A stretch of 64,000 nt of DNA from Planctomycetota bacterium (GTDB taxonomy: Bacteria > Planctomycetota > Phycisphaerae > Phycisphaerales > UBA1924). This document shows, piece by piece, positions 8,096 through 17,600 of this stretch. The position numbers and the translations under genes are program-made. The stretch covers positions 124,001 through 188,000 of the forward strand of contig JAFEBO010000005.1 in assembly GCA_018242625.1 (NCBI GenBank), given 5' to 3'. Positions within the stretch are counted from its first letter, which is position 1. The number at the start of each line of letters is the position of its first letter. Below the pieces are notes generated by a model. It saw only the letters and a list, made by a program, of their open reading frames with translations. It was not told the DNA's origin and made no database searches.

Positions 8096-10840
8096 CTACC
8101 CCCCCGCGGGTTTGTGGGCAGCCGATTTCAGCTCCTCCCGGGCTGTCCTGGCCATCGCCTTCAGTTCATCCGACGCACCGGGCGCGGCGAGCAGCTTGTC
8201 GGCTTCCGCGAGCGCCTGCCGGGCCCTGTCCGGCATCCCAAGCTCAAGGCACGCCCGGGCGAAATTGATGTACATCCGCGGGTTCCGCTGATCGCCCGGG
8301 GCGATCCAGTCCGCAGCCCGGTCCATAACTTCGACCAGCGTCTTCCGCGCATCCTCGTCGGAATTGCCCCGGTGCAGAGGCTTTGCAACGGCGTTCAACC
8401 TCGCCCGGAGCGAAGGCCGCTCGTTGTCTCCCCCAAACCTGAATCGCGTGGCCGCATACCGAAGCGCCCAGTCGTGCGCCTGCTTTTCATCGTTCGCATC
8501 GGTGTAGCAAAGGAGCGCAAAGTCGGCGGCCTTCTCCGCGAAAAAGCCGAAGTCGCCGTCGGTCAGGTTGAGCAGGTCGTACGCCCGGACGGCCATCGGC
8601 GCCCCTTCAGCGCCCCGGCCGTTTCGCTTCAATACCAGCGCCACGGTCGCGAGCGTCAGCCCGCGGTAGGGGTGTCCTTCAGGAAAGATGCTCTCCGACT
8701 GCTCGACCATCGACGACGCATACTGCATCGCGTCCGCATCGCGCCCGAGATTGAGCAGCGCATTCACAAGATTGTTGCGAGTTGTCAGCGAGAGCGGGTG
8801 CGACTTACCGTGAGCCGATTCCTGCTCGATCAGGAGCTGCTCGAGCTGCGGAGCGACATCCGCCTGCCGCTTCATCGCGCCCAGCATCGCGAGATAAGTC
8901 GCGCGGGCGTTGATCCTGTCGGTCGACCCGACCGGCAGGCTTTCCTCCGCGATGGCGATCGCCTTGCGGAGCACCGCTTCCGCCTCGTCAAAGCGCTGGA
9001 GCGACTGGTACATGTTGCCCATCGAGACCAGGTTCGCGACCAGAGCTTGCTTGTTGTCCTTGAGTGCCGAATCAATAAAGGGAGCGATTTTCTCGTATTC
9101 GGCGAGCGAGGCCTCCATCCGCCCCGAGTTCGCCAGGCAAACCGCCCGCTGCGACTTCGCCGCCACCGTCCGGGGCCCCGTCTCGCCCTCGAGGGTCCCG
9201 AAAATCGCGATCGCGCCGTCGTACTGCTCCATCGACTTCTGAAACAGCCCGAGGTTGTCGTAAACCCTTCCCAGCGCGAAGCGGATTTCCCCCTCGATCA
9301 GCGGCTGCGAGGCGAACCGGCCCGAGATCTCCTTCTCCGCCTGCGCCAGCACATCGACAACCTTGACGTCGTAGCCCTGACGCTCCGGCGAGGCCGCGCC
9401 GATCATCTGGACGATCAGAAACTCCTTGACCGCTTCCGCCACTTTGCCCGACGTATCCGCAAGCTTCCGGGCCTCCGCCTCCGCCGCCGCCCGCTGATTC
9501 GCGATCAGCGCCTGCGCCGCCTCCGCCTCCCGCGCTCGCACCGCACCGCGGTATTGCATCCAGGAGAACACCGTCGCCGCGATCAGCGCCAGCACAGAAA
9601 CCGCGGATATGGCCGTCAGCGCCGGTTTGCGACGCGCAAACTTTCGGATCGTGTACAGCGTGCCCGGCGCCCGAGCCATGATCGGCTCGTGCGCGATGAA
9701 CCTCTTGAGATCCGCCGCCAGTTCCGCGGCCGACGCGTACCGCTGCTCCCGATCCTTGTTCAATGCCTTGGCCGCGATGATTTCAAGATCGCCCCGAAGC
9801 GACGGCCGCACACGCCCCAGCCTCGGCGGAGTCTCGTCTCGCACACGCGTCGCCGCCTGCGTCAGTGTCAGGTCCGACAGGTCGAGCGGCATCCTGTCCG
9901 CCAGCAGCTCGTACAGAATCACCCCCAGCGCATACACATCACTCCGCGTGTCCACGCTGCCCGGCCGCGGATCAAACTGCTCCGGGCTCATGTAGCCGAG
10001 CGTGCCCACGATCCGGTTGGCATCGACCGCCAGCGTGGCCGATTCCCCTTCCGCATTCGTCAGCTTCGCAACCCCGAAGTCAAGCACCTTCGGAGCCGGC
10101 GGCCCGTCGGTCGCTTCCACCAGGATGTTGGCCGGCTTCAGATCCCGGTGCACGACCCCCTTCTGGTGCGCGTGCTGCACCGCCTCGCAAACCCGCACCA
10201 CCAGCTCGATCCTCTCGCGGTCATGAAGCCCGCGCTCGCGCGCGAACTTCGTGAGCGGCACCCCTTCCACGAATTCCATCACAAAGAACGCCCGCCCGCT
10301 CGCAAGATCAGTAGACGCCTCGAAGATCTGCGCTATCCCAGGGTGCTTCAGCTGCCCGAGCACCTGGGCCTCGTTGCGAAATCGCGCAAGCATCGCCCGC
10401 GTTGCCACACCCCTGGCGATCACCTTGATCGCCACTCTCCGGCGCGGGCTCGGCTGTTCCGCCTCGTATACCAGCCCCATCCCGCCCTCGCCCACCACAC
10501 GGATGATGCGGTACTGGCCGATCGTCCCAGGGCTTGAAGCGTCCTTACTTTCCGCTTCTGCGCCCGCGGAGCCCGCCGTCCCCGCTTTCGCCGTGAGCTC
10601 TGCGTGCAGCCGATCCAGGGCCGCCCTGTCCGGAGCGAATTCCGCAGAATCCAGCACAGGATTGATCTCCGACGCAGCGCCCAGCAGCGCTTCGATTTCG
10701 GCAATCGTCTCGGCGTCCTCTTTGCAGTGCTCGCGCACAAAGGCGAGCAGATCCGTGCCCGTCCGCTCGCCCGCCGCATCGAGCGCCCGCGCGACACGCT
10801 CCGCCAGCGACAACGCTCTGCCCGGACCGGCCCCGCTCAT
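8096..10840 (-). CDS. Membrane Ser/Thr protein kinase with TPR-containing C-terminal region
   Basis: A 914-aa PknB-type kinase. The Gly-rich loop is VGEGGMG near residue 116, the catalytic lysine is in VAIK (139), HRDLKPAN begins at 231 and DFG is at 254-256, so it should be catalytically active. A hydrophobic stretch at about 405-430 is a single transmembrane helix. The remaining ~480 residues are helical and TPR-like, a probable sensor or protein-binding part. Its start codon overlaps the stop of the upstream sigma factor gene (ATGA), so the two are translationally coupled. This sigma/kinase pairing is widespread in planctomycetes. Confidence 0.93.
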   Translation of the reverse strand: MSGAGPGRALSLAERVARALDAAGERTGTDLLAFVREHCKEDAETIAEIEALLGAASEINPVLDSAEFAPDRAALDRLHAELTAKAGTAGSAGAEAESKDASSPGTIGQYRIIRVVGEGGMGLVYEAEQPSPRRRVAIKVIARGVATRAMLARFRNEAQVLGQLKHPGIAQIFEASTDLASGRAFFVMEFVEGVPLTKFARERGLHDRERIELVVRVCEAVQHAHQKGVVHRDLKPANILVEATDGPPAPKVLDFGVAKLTNAEGESATLAVDANRIVGTLGYMSPEQFDPRPGSVDTRSDVYALGVILYELLADRMPLDLSDLTLTQAATRVRDETPPRLGRVRPSLRGDLEIIAAKALNKDREQRYASAAELAADLKRFIAHEPIMARAPGTLYTIRKFARRKPALTAISAVSVLALIAATVFSWMQYRGAVRAREAEAAQALIANQRAAAEAEARKLADTSGKVAEAVKEFLIVQMIGAASPERQGYDVKVVDVLAQAEKEISGRFASQPLIEGEIRFALGRVYDNLGLFQKSMEQYDGAIAIFGTLEGETGPRTVAAKSQRAVCLANSGRMEASLAEYEKIAPFIDSALKDNKQALVANLVSMGNMYQSLQRFDEAEAVLRKAIAIAEESLPVGSTDRINARATYLAMLGAMKRQADVAPQLEQLLIEQESAHGKSHPLSLTTRNNLVNALLNLGRDADAMQYASSMVEQSESIFPEGHPYRGLTLATVALVLKRNGRGAEGAPMAVRAYDLLNLTDGDFGFFAEKAADFALLCYTDANDEKQAHDWALRYAATRFRFGGDNERPSLRARLNAVAKPLHRGNSDEDARKTLVEVMDRAADWIAPGDQRNPRMYINFARACLELGMPDRARQALAEADKLLAAPGASDELKAMARTAREELKSAAHKPAGG

Positions 10841-11457
10841 GGAGCGGCCCGCTCATTCTCACCCGGCCGCATCCGCCGGTTCAACCATCCGCGCGCCAGC
10901 AGCCAGTCCCGCTCAACCGTCGCGTCCCCGATCCCGAGCACCGTCGCAATCTCCTGCGACGTCAGCCCGCCGAAAAACTTCAGCTCGACCACCCGCGCCG
11001 CCCGCGGATATTGCTGGGCGAACTCCTGCATGGCTTCTTCAAGGTCCAGAACATCGGCCTCGGTCTGCGCATCAGGAGATGGAGTCTGCGCGAGCGCGAT
11101 GGTGTCCCGCACGCGGTGCCGCCGGGATCCCTCTCCAGACTCTCCCGGCCCGCCCCGCTTCTGCGTTCTTTTCGCCCTTGCATGATCGATCAGCAGCTGC
11201 CTCATCACCTTGGCTGCAAGCGCCATGAAGTGCGCCCGGCTCGTGGCGTGGATCGACTCCCCACCCACAAGCCTGATATACGCCTCGTTCACAAGCGCAG
11301 TCGGCTGCAGCGTGTGGTCCGCCCTCTCGTCCTTGAAGAAAGTCCCCGCCAGCGCACGCAACTCAGAGTAAAGCAAAGGCAAAAGCCTGTCCGCGGCGGA
11401 CGCATCTCCGCCGGACAGCTCATTCAGCAACATAGTCACATCGGTGCGCTGACCCAT
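10837..11457 (-). CDS. ECF-type RNA polymerase sigma factor
   Basis: About 206 aa. Region 2 is visible as LLYSELRALA followed by LQPTALVNEAYIRLVG, then an ARAKRTQKRGG linker, and region 4 with LTSQEIATVLGIGDATVERDW (helix-turn-helix). It belongs to the planctomycete group of ECF sigma factors commonly encoded next to Ser/Thr kinases. The start at 11457 (MGQRTDV) fits homologue length; an in-frame ATG at 11469 has a better-placed AGG and is possible. No anti-sigma factor gene is adjacent; the coupled downstream kinase may control activity by phosphorylation, which is inference. Confidence 0.88.
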   Translation of the reverse strand: MGQRTDVTMLLNELSGGDASAADRLLPLLYSELRALAGTFFKDERADHTLQPTALVNEAYIRLVGGESIHATSRAHFMALAAKVMRQLLIDHARAKRTQKRGGPGESGEGSRRHRVRDTIALAQTPSPDAQTEADVLDLEEAMQEFAQQYPRAARVVELKFFGGLTSQEIATVLGIGDATVERDWLLARGWLNRRMRPGENERAAP

Positions 11458-11532
11458 TGATGTGCGCATTGTACCTGGAACCGCAAGGGCCACGATGACC
11501 CAACGGCCCGGGCCGCATCTTCAGCCCGAGGA

Positions 11533-13263
11533 TCAAACCGATCCGGCCGGCGCCTTTGCCGCAAGAGCCCGAAGCTCCGCCAGCTTCGCCGCATCCACCG
11601 TATTCGTCAGTCCGAGCCGGTCATAGGTTGCCAGGATCGACTGCGCCTCAATGCCCTGGTACGCAGCCGTGCTGTCGATAATCCGCCGCCCCATCACACC
11701 CTCGAGCATCGCCTGCGTGTAAACCGGGCGCACCGCCGCCGTCGATTTCGTCCCGTACTGATTCAGATTCGACGCGAAGATCCCCGCGGCACTCACCGGG
11801 AGGAAATCCTCGTAGCGCAATCCCTCCACCCGGGCATATCCCCGCCGCACCAGCTCCCTCAGGTCGGTCGTCCCGATCGATCCCCGTGACGCGATGCCCT
11901 TGGCGGTGGGGGAGTAGCGCACATGCACAAGCCCCGCGTCCAGAAGTTCCTGCAGCTTCTTGGGGAAGCGACCGAACGCGCGCGCGTACGCAGCCTCGTA
12001 CGCCGCAAAGTCCCGCTTGACGATCCCCGGATCCCGCTCGCGGACGGCGTCCGCCTCCGCCAGGCATTCGTCGTATAGAGCCCGCCCCTTGAGCGTCGTT
12101 GTGTAGAAACGCTGCTCGATCTCGCCGAACCGCGCCGTGTGCTTGGCATCCACGACCGATCCGTCGGCATTCCGGAATTGCACCGGCTCCGTCAGCGCCT
12201 TGTACGCGTCCTGCCGCAGCAGCACCGGCGTGTCCCCGCTCGGCCCCTCCGTGAACTCCTTGAAACCGGAGTGATTCAGCCCGCTCAGCGTCAGGTCCTT
12301 CTGGGTCAGCCGCTCCTTCAGCGACCGGATCAGATCGTCGATCTCCGCTTCGCTCACCGTCCCAGGCTTGTACGCATCGATCTGATCCGCGGACAGGTGC
12401 TTGAAGTGCAGCTTCATGTAGTCGCGATCCGCAAACCCGCAAAAACGCGGCAGAATCCGGCCTGCTCGCGCGGAGAACTCATCCCACGCAAGCTCGCCGA
12501 GGCAGAACTTCATCGCCGCCGTGTACAAGTCCATGCACAGCGTGTTGGGCGTCAGATGATTGAGGTGGTGGGATTCGAAGCACGCGATGTCCGCCGCGAT
12601 CTTGAATCCCGAATCGCACAGGTCCTTGTAAAGCTGGTAGTCGCGCGCCCGGCCCGTCCACTTGAAGATCCGCTCCGTCCCTTCGCGGATCAATTCCGCC
12701 GCATCGTTCCAGTCCAGCCCTCCCTGCCGCTCGGACTTGTCCAGAAGACGCCTGGCGTTGTCCGAAAAAACCTGCCGTGCCGCCAGCACTTGTTCAATCC
12801 GCGTTCTCGTCGGGCCGTCAAAGTAATCCGTCTGCAGGAGCGAAGTAAACACCCGGTGCTCGGGGTTCAAGGTCGAACGGAAGGCCGTCGCCACGATCGG
12901 CTGGCTCTTGGCGCCCACGCTCGACATGTCGTAGAAATTGTGCGGCTCCATCGCAAACGCCGCGAAGAAGCGTGCGATCAGCCTGTACTCATCCGGCCTC
13001 CCGATGCGGATCGCCCCGTGCCGCTCGCCGCTGGTCTTTTCCAACTGTTCCCTGGTGATCGAGAACCCGCCGTAAAGCCGCGCGAGGACCGAGCAGATCG
13101 CGTCGTTGCACACCCGGTTGACCACCAGCGCCTTGTCGTAAAGCGGGACCTCGCTGCCGAACATCGCGGAAATCTCCGCGAAGAGCCTGTGCTGCATCTC
13201 CACCTTGTCCGCCAACTGGCCGCTCACCTCGGAAGAAGCAGCGCTCGGACTGAACGTCGTCAT
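11533..13263 (-). CDS. 2-oxoadipate dioxygenase/decarboxylase family (DUF1338, YdcJ/HglS-like)
   Basis: A 576-aa protein of the DUF1338 family. Family metal-site motifs are present: ERHGAIR (His82), SHHLNHLTPN (His233/His236 region) and FGEIEQR (Glu381/383). Characterised relatives such as Pseudomonas HglS use Fe(II) to convert 2-oxoadipate to 2-hydroxyglutarate in lysine catabolism. The start at 13263 has a GGAG 8 bases upstream; the frame continues upstream without homology. Length is typical or somewhat long for the family. Substrate in this organism is inferred, not shown. Confidence 0.8.
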   Translation of the reverse strand: MTTFSPSAASSEVSGQLADKVEMQHRLFAEISAMFGSEVPLYDKALVVNRVCNDAICSVLARLYGGFSITREQLEKTSGERHGAIRIGRPDEYRLIARFFAAFAMEPHNFYDMSSVGAKSQPIVATAFRSTLNPEHRVFTSLLQTDYFDGPTRTRIEQVLAARQVFSDNARRLLDKSERQGGLDWNDAAELIREGTERIFKWTGRARDYQLYKDLCDSGFKIAADIACFESHHLNHLTPNTLCMDLYTAAMKFCLGELAWDEFSARAGRILPRFCGFADRDYMKLHFKHLSADQIDAYKPGTVSEAEIDDLIRSLKERLTQKDLTLSGLNHSGFKEFTEGPSGDTPVLLRQDAYKALTEPVQFRNADGSVVDAKHTARFGEIEQRFYTTTLKGRALYDECLAEADAVRERDPGIVKRDFAAYEAAYARAFGRFPKKLQELLDAGLVHVRYSPTAKGIASRGSIGTTDLRELVRRGYARVEGLRYEDFLPVSAAGIFASNLNQYGTKSTAAVRPVYTQAMLEGVMGRRIIDSTAAYQGIEAQSILATYDRLGLTNTVDAAKLAELRALAAKAPAGSV

Positions 13264-13404
13264 GACACATCTCCGAATCGGGATGATCTGGATCCCTTCT
13301 TTCCCCTCAGACAATACTCGCCAAACAGGCACAAAGGTCGCGGCGAGCCGCCCTCCTTCGGCCTTCCGGTTCTCCCGAAATGCCAACCAGTTCCTGATCG
13401 CCCA

Positions 13405-13433
13405 ATAAAAAAGCCCCGGCAACCGCCGAGGCT
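13405..13433 (-). terminator. Rho-independent terminator after the L31 gene
   Basis: On the minus strand a GC-rich stem (arms at 13412-13420 and 13425-13433, AACC loop, one G-T pair) is followed by a run of six T (13406-13411 as A on the plus strand). It lies 25 bases past the L31 stop codon. Confidence 0.8.
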
Positions 13434-13458
13434 GAAAATCTCTCAAAGTGAACGGGGT

Positions 13459-13860
13459 TCAGCTCTTCGCTTCGCCGGCCGGAGCCTCCGGGGCGGCAGG
13501 AGCAGCCGGGGCCGCCTCGGCCTTGGGCTTCTTGGGCTTCGCAGCCGCGGCAGCCGCACGGGCCGCCTTGTTCGCCGCACGCTCTTCGGCGGCCTTCTTC
13601 TCCGCCTCCGCGATGGCGGCCTTGCGATCCGCTTCGGCCTTTTCCTTCTGGCCGAAATAACCGCCGGCAAACTTCTTCTGGAACTTCTCAACGCGGCCCG
13701 CCGAGTCGACGAACACGTTCTTGCCCGTAAAGAACGGGTGCGAGCCCGACCACACTTCGACGTGCAGCTCCGGCACCGTCGCGCCGACGGTCATCACGAC
13801 CTCGCCGTTGTGGTAGACCTTGCAGTTGTTGAAAAAGCGGGGATGGATGTCCTTCTTCAT
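13459..13860 (-). CDS. rpmE: Ribosomal protein L31 with long Ala/Lys-rich C-terminal tail
   Basis: A 133-aa protein. Residues 1-70 match L31: MKKDIHPRF at the start, then LHVEVWSGSHPFFTGK and the DSAGRVEKFQKKF end. The zinc-ligand cysteines of type-A L31 are largely lost: the CxxC at the N-terminal site has one Cys left (NNC), and the SxSHPF segment has none, so it is a zinc-free form. After the core comes a tail of about 63 residues rich in Ala, Lys and Glu, ending in Ala/Pro repeats. Normal L31 is 65-90 aa. The start is the ATG at 13860; an ATG 15 bases upstream is in frame but adds non-family residues. Confidence 0.9.
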   Translation of the reverse strand: MKKDIHPRFFNNCKVYHNGEVVMTVGATVPELHVEVWSGSHPFFTGKNVFVDSAGRVEKFQKKFAGGYFGQKEKAEADRKAAIAEAEKKAAEERAANKAARAAAAAAKPKKPKAEAAPAAPAAPEAPAGEAKS

Positions 13861-14115
13861 GGCACAGTCTCGCACGGCCGCCGGGCGGCCTTTGACCGGA
13901 AAAATGGGTCAAGATGATAGGCAAGCCCCCCTCCCAAGAACAGCCCCGCCCCTTCCCCCGCTCCCCGAATCCCCTCCCCCAGCCCCACCAGGCACCCGGA
14001 AGTCTTAAAAAAGATGCCCGGAGCGGCACCAGACCCGACGCCGCTTGACCGATGGTGTTTGGTCGCTAGCCTTGTTCCCCCGTCCGGCGCCCTCGGCCAC
14101 GGGCAAAATCTCAAT

Positions 14116-14187
14116 TCCCCGATAGCTCAATGGTAGAGCGAGCGGCTGTTAACCGCTAGGTTCCAGGTTCGAGCCCTGGTCGGGGAG
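14116..14187 (+). tRNA. tRNA-Asn (anticodon GTT)
   Basis: A 72-nt cloverleaf. The acceptor arms TCCCCGA (14116-14122) and TCGGGGA (14180-14186) pair fully, with G as discriminator. The D arm has TAGCTCAATGGTAGAG, the anticodon stem is AGCGG/CCGCT with loop CTGTTAA giving anticodon GTT, and the T arm contains GGTTCGAGCC. The 3' CCA is not encoded. The accessory island begins immediately downstream. Confidence 0.97.
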
Positions 14188-14196
14188 TTTCCTTCC

Positions 14197-14224
14197 GACC
14201 CCGCCTCACGGCGGGGTCGTTTGG
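14197..14224 (+). terminator. Terminator downstream of tRNA-Asn
   Basis: A perfect 9-bp stem (14197-14205 with 14210-14218, loop TCAC) follows the tRNA by 10 bases and is followed by GTTTGGTTT. The next ~380 bases, up to 14606, hold no gene that I can support and no repeat of the tRNA 3' end. Confidence 0.75.
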
Positions 14225-14606
14225 TTTACAGGCGGCCCGTTTCGCCCACCGCGGCGGGTGGGCCAGAAAGCCCGCAGAATCCGGACAGTTTGGCGATTTG
14301 GCCCCCGGGCGGCTGCGCTCTCGGTTCGCGGCCGTTTCAGAGGGTCGAAGTCCGGACACCATGCGTCTCGGGATCGGTGCGTCAAACACCTCTCTCGCTC
14401 TCGCGTTCTCTGGTGGACGGTGTGACGCGGGTTAACTGCGGTTCGTGCTGCGGTGATCGATACGATCAAGATCATGGCGCAGACTCCGGAAGGCTATCTC
14501 GATTTCGCCAGCGCAAGCTGGCTCCCGACTCAGGGCCGATCAGATGAGTCGTGGAGCCACGGTGCCTTGAGGACTACGGGCACATTTGGGCAAAGGAGGC
14601 AAAGCC

Positions 14607-17600
14607 ATGCCCTCGCCGCGTGAAGTCATCGCTGACATCCGCCGGCGATACCGCGTGGATGCGCCGGTAGGGGATGACGATCCCTATCGGGAGATGGCGG
14701 GCGGCCTGCTACCGCTCGTCACCGACGAGTTGTACGAGTCACGCACGCACTTCTTCAGGGAGCTCCTCCAGAACGCTGACGACAACCTCTACGCAACGGG
14801 AGTGGTCCCGACGCTGCAGTTGATCGCACATCCGACTTCCCTTGTGCTCGTCAACAACGAGACCGGGTTTGAGGAAAAGCACGTCCGCGCGCTGTGCAAT
14901 GCCGCAAAGAGCACAAAGAAGGACCGCAAAGACGGAGCGACCGGCGAGAAGGGGATCGGGTTCAAGGCGGTGTTCCAGGTGTCCGACCGTCCCGAAATTC
15001 ACTCCAAAGGGTACCACTTCCGATTTGACAAGAGCAAGCACGGCGCATTTGGCACGGTCATCCCGGAGTGGATCGAGGGCGCGAACGAGAGCCCGGGCAC
15101 GAGCATCATCCTCCCGCTCCGGAAGGACTACCGCCTGCCCTCGGATTTTCTGAAGAGTCTCCAACCCGAGTTGCTCCTCTTCCTGCGCCGGCTCAAGCGC
15201 ATCGAGTTTCGTGACGCCGACTACGGCCAGGCCCTTGTCCTTCAACGGAACGATGATGGGCCAACCGTCGAGGTCGTGCGGACGGTCACCGATGACGTGG
15301 AGAAGCAACGGAGCGGTGAGCAGAGACACTGTTTCCGCGTACATCAGAAACGCGTTTCAATGGCCGACCTCCGCGAGGACCGACGACTGAACATCACGGC
15401 CACAGACGTCGCAGTGGCCCTGGCGCTGGATGCCGACGGTGGCATCGATGAGGGGAGGTTCAGAGACCTGTTCGCGTTTCTTCCCGTGAAGGACTCGGGG
15501 TTCCGATTCTTGGCCCATGCGGACTTCGTCTTGGCCACGAGCCGCGAGGCAGTTCGTGAGGACCTTCCTTGGAATATCCGGCTTCGGGACTCGCTGGGCG
15601 ACTGCCTGGCCGAGGCAATCCTGGGCTGCCGCTCGACATCCCCACCGGGCGCGACTGCGCTACGCGTGCTCACGGACCCGAAGGCCGTCCTCGATCCATT
15701 CCTCCGCGGTGTTCTCCTGCGCGCGATCACGCTGCTCGGTGAAGAGGAATGCGTCCCGACCATCGGGGGCACCTGGGTTCGTCCCGGCGACGCCATTATC
15801 ACTGACAGCGATGATTTGTGGCGACTGGTGCCTGAGGCGGACGCCTCGTCACTTCTGAAGAAGACGTATGTCAATCCAGACGTCGACCGTATTGGGCAGG
15901 CTCTCGGGCGCTTGGGGGTTGGCCGGTTTACTCTGGAGACCTTGCTGACATGTATCAGCAATGAAGCGTGGCGGATGGGCCGCAATGCCGGATGGTTTGG
16001 CGCTCTCTTCAGTCGGCTGAGCGGAACGCGTCTCAACGATGGGCAGCTCGAATCGCTCCGACGCGCCCCAATCCTCCTTCTTGAGACTGGGCAGACGACT
16101 GCGCCGGCAACGATCGCCGTGTTTCGGTCGCTTGGTGGACATGTTCGGTACGGCTTCGAGTCCGAACTCGCACTCCTTGCGCCGACCGTCCTCTCGTCTG
16201 TTCATAAAGATCAGCACAAGAGCGTTCAGGATCTGTTGCAACGCCTTGGGGTTTCCGATGCCACGCCGATCGCGGTGATCGACCGGCACATCCTGGCGTT
16301 GCACGGCGGATCCGATTGGGAAGACTGTTCGGACGACATCCTCGTCGGGCACGCGCACTACATCCGCGACCATTGGCAAGCATATCTCAACGCCAAACCA
16401 CATGACAAGAGAGACTCTGCGAAACAGGCTCTGGCTGCCAAGCTCACAGTGCTCACATCCGCTGCGGAGACAGACGCGCGGTACGCATCAGCGCCGCAGC
16501 TCTACCTCGGAAGCGCGTATCGGGACCCGAACGATCTCGAAGGGCTCTTCGGTGAGTCGATCGCCGATCTCCGCGTATCTCGTGAATATCTCTCACGAGG
16601 ACATGCGGAGGGCGCTGAGGCTTCGGCAAAAGCGTGGGGAGAGCTGTTTCTCGCGCTGGGAGCCCAGACGCTCCCTCGCGTCTACTCGAGCGAAGACAAA
16701 GCTGACTACCAGTGGTCGCCCGAAGCCACTGAGCTGATTCAATCGACGGACACTGCTGCGAAACAGCGGTTCCTCGCGCTTATCGACAAGCACTGGGACT
16801 CGAGGTACACCCTGTGGAGGGCCAGGCCCAAGGGTGCTCCAGCCGGGCCCAGCAAGCTTCTGCTGGCGCTACAAACGATGGAGGTGCCAACAACGGTCGG
16901 CATGATCGAGCTCGGTGATTGCTACCGGTCTTCCGAAGAAAATCGCGCGGTCTTTGGTAACGCGGTGCCGTACCTCACCGTCACGCTGTCCGATAGCTTT
17001 GCGGACGCCTTGGGCATCACACGCGCCCCCACAATCGGCCATGCCTTGGTACGTCTCGATGAAGTACGACAAACCGTCCCTGACGTCACGGCGGCGCGTG
17101 CTATCGTCGGACCGCTCTACAAATTCTTAGATCTTCGCTTTGAGCAGCACGCAGCGGAAGTCGCGACAGCGTTCAAGACCAAGGAACTCATCCTCGCCGA
17201 CGGCGCTGACGGTGGAACATGGGCGACGACGGAGAACTGCTGTTGGACGTTGCCGCGCGAGCTGCGGCAGTTCAGCCCCGTGGCTGGACTGTCGCTGTGG
17301 TGGCGAGATTTGCAGGGGTTCTTTGAGAAGCTCGGCGTAGCGGATGGGCCAAGTCCCGAGAGTCTTGTTGACGCACTCGTGGCCCTCTCCGAGGCCGAGC
17401 AATCGCCGGAACAGACGACGCGCGTGGCTCGGGCAATCTACGGCCGACTGCGCAACCCCGCGGCGGAGATCGATGAGAGCGCCGCGGATGGGGCTGTGTG
17501 GTTGCAGCGGCTTTGCGGCGAGCTCCTGATCTGGACGAAGGACAATGCCTGGTGGCGCAACGACGATGACGTGTTTGCGGCCGATGACTTGCGCATCGAG

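Noticed and set aside
8114-10537. An 807-aa plus-strand open frame
   Set aside because: Antisense to the kinase gene, Arg-rich composition, no homology motif.
14225-14606. Open frames such as 14221-14547 (108 aa)
   Set aside because: They lack a ribosome binding site and domain; the first well-supported start is ATG 14607.
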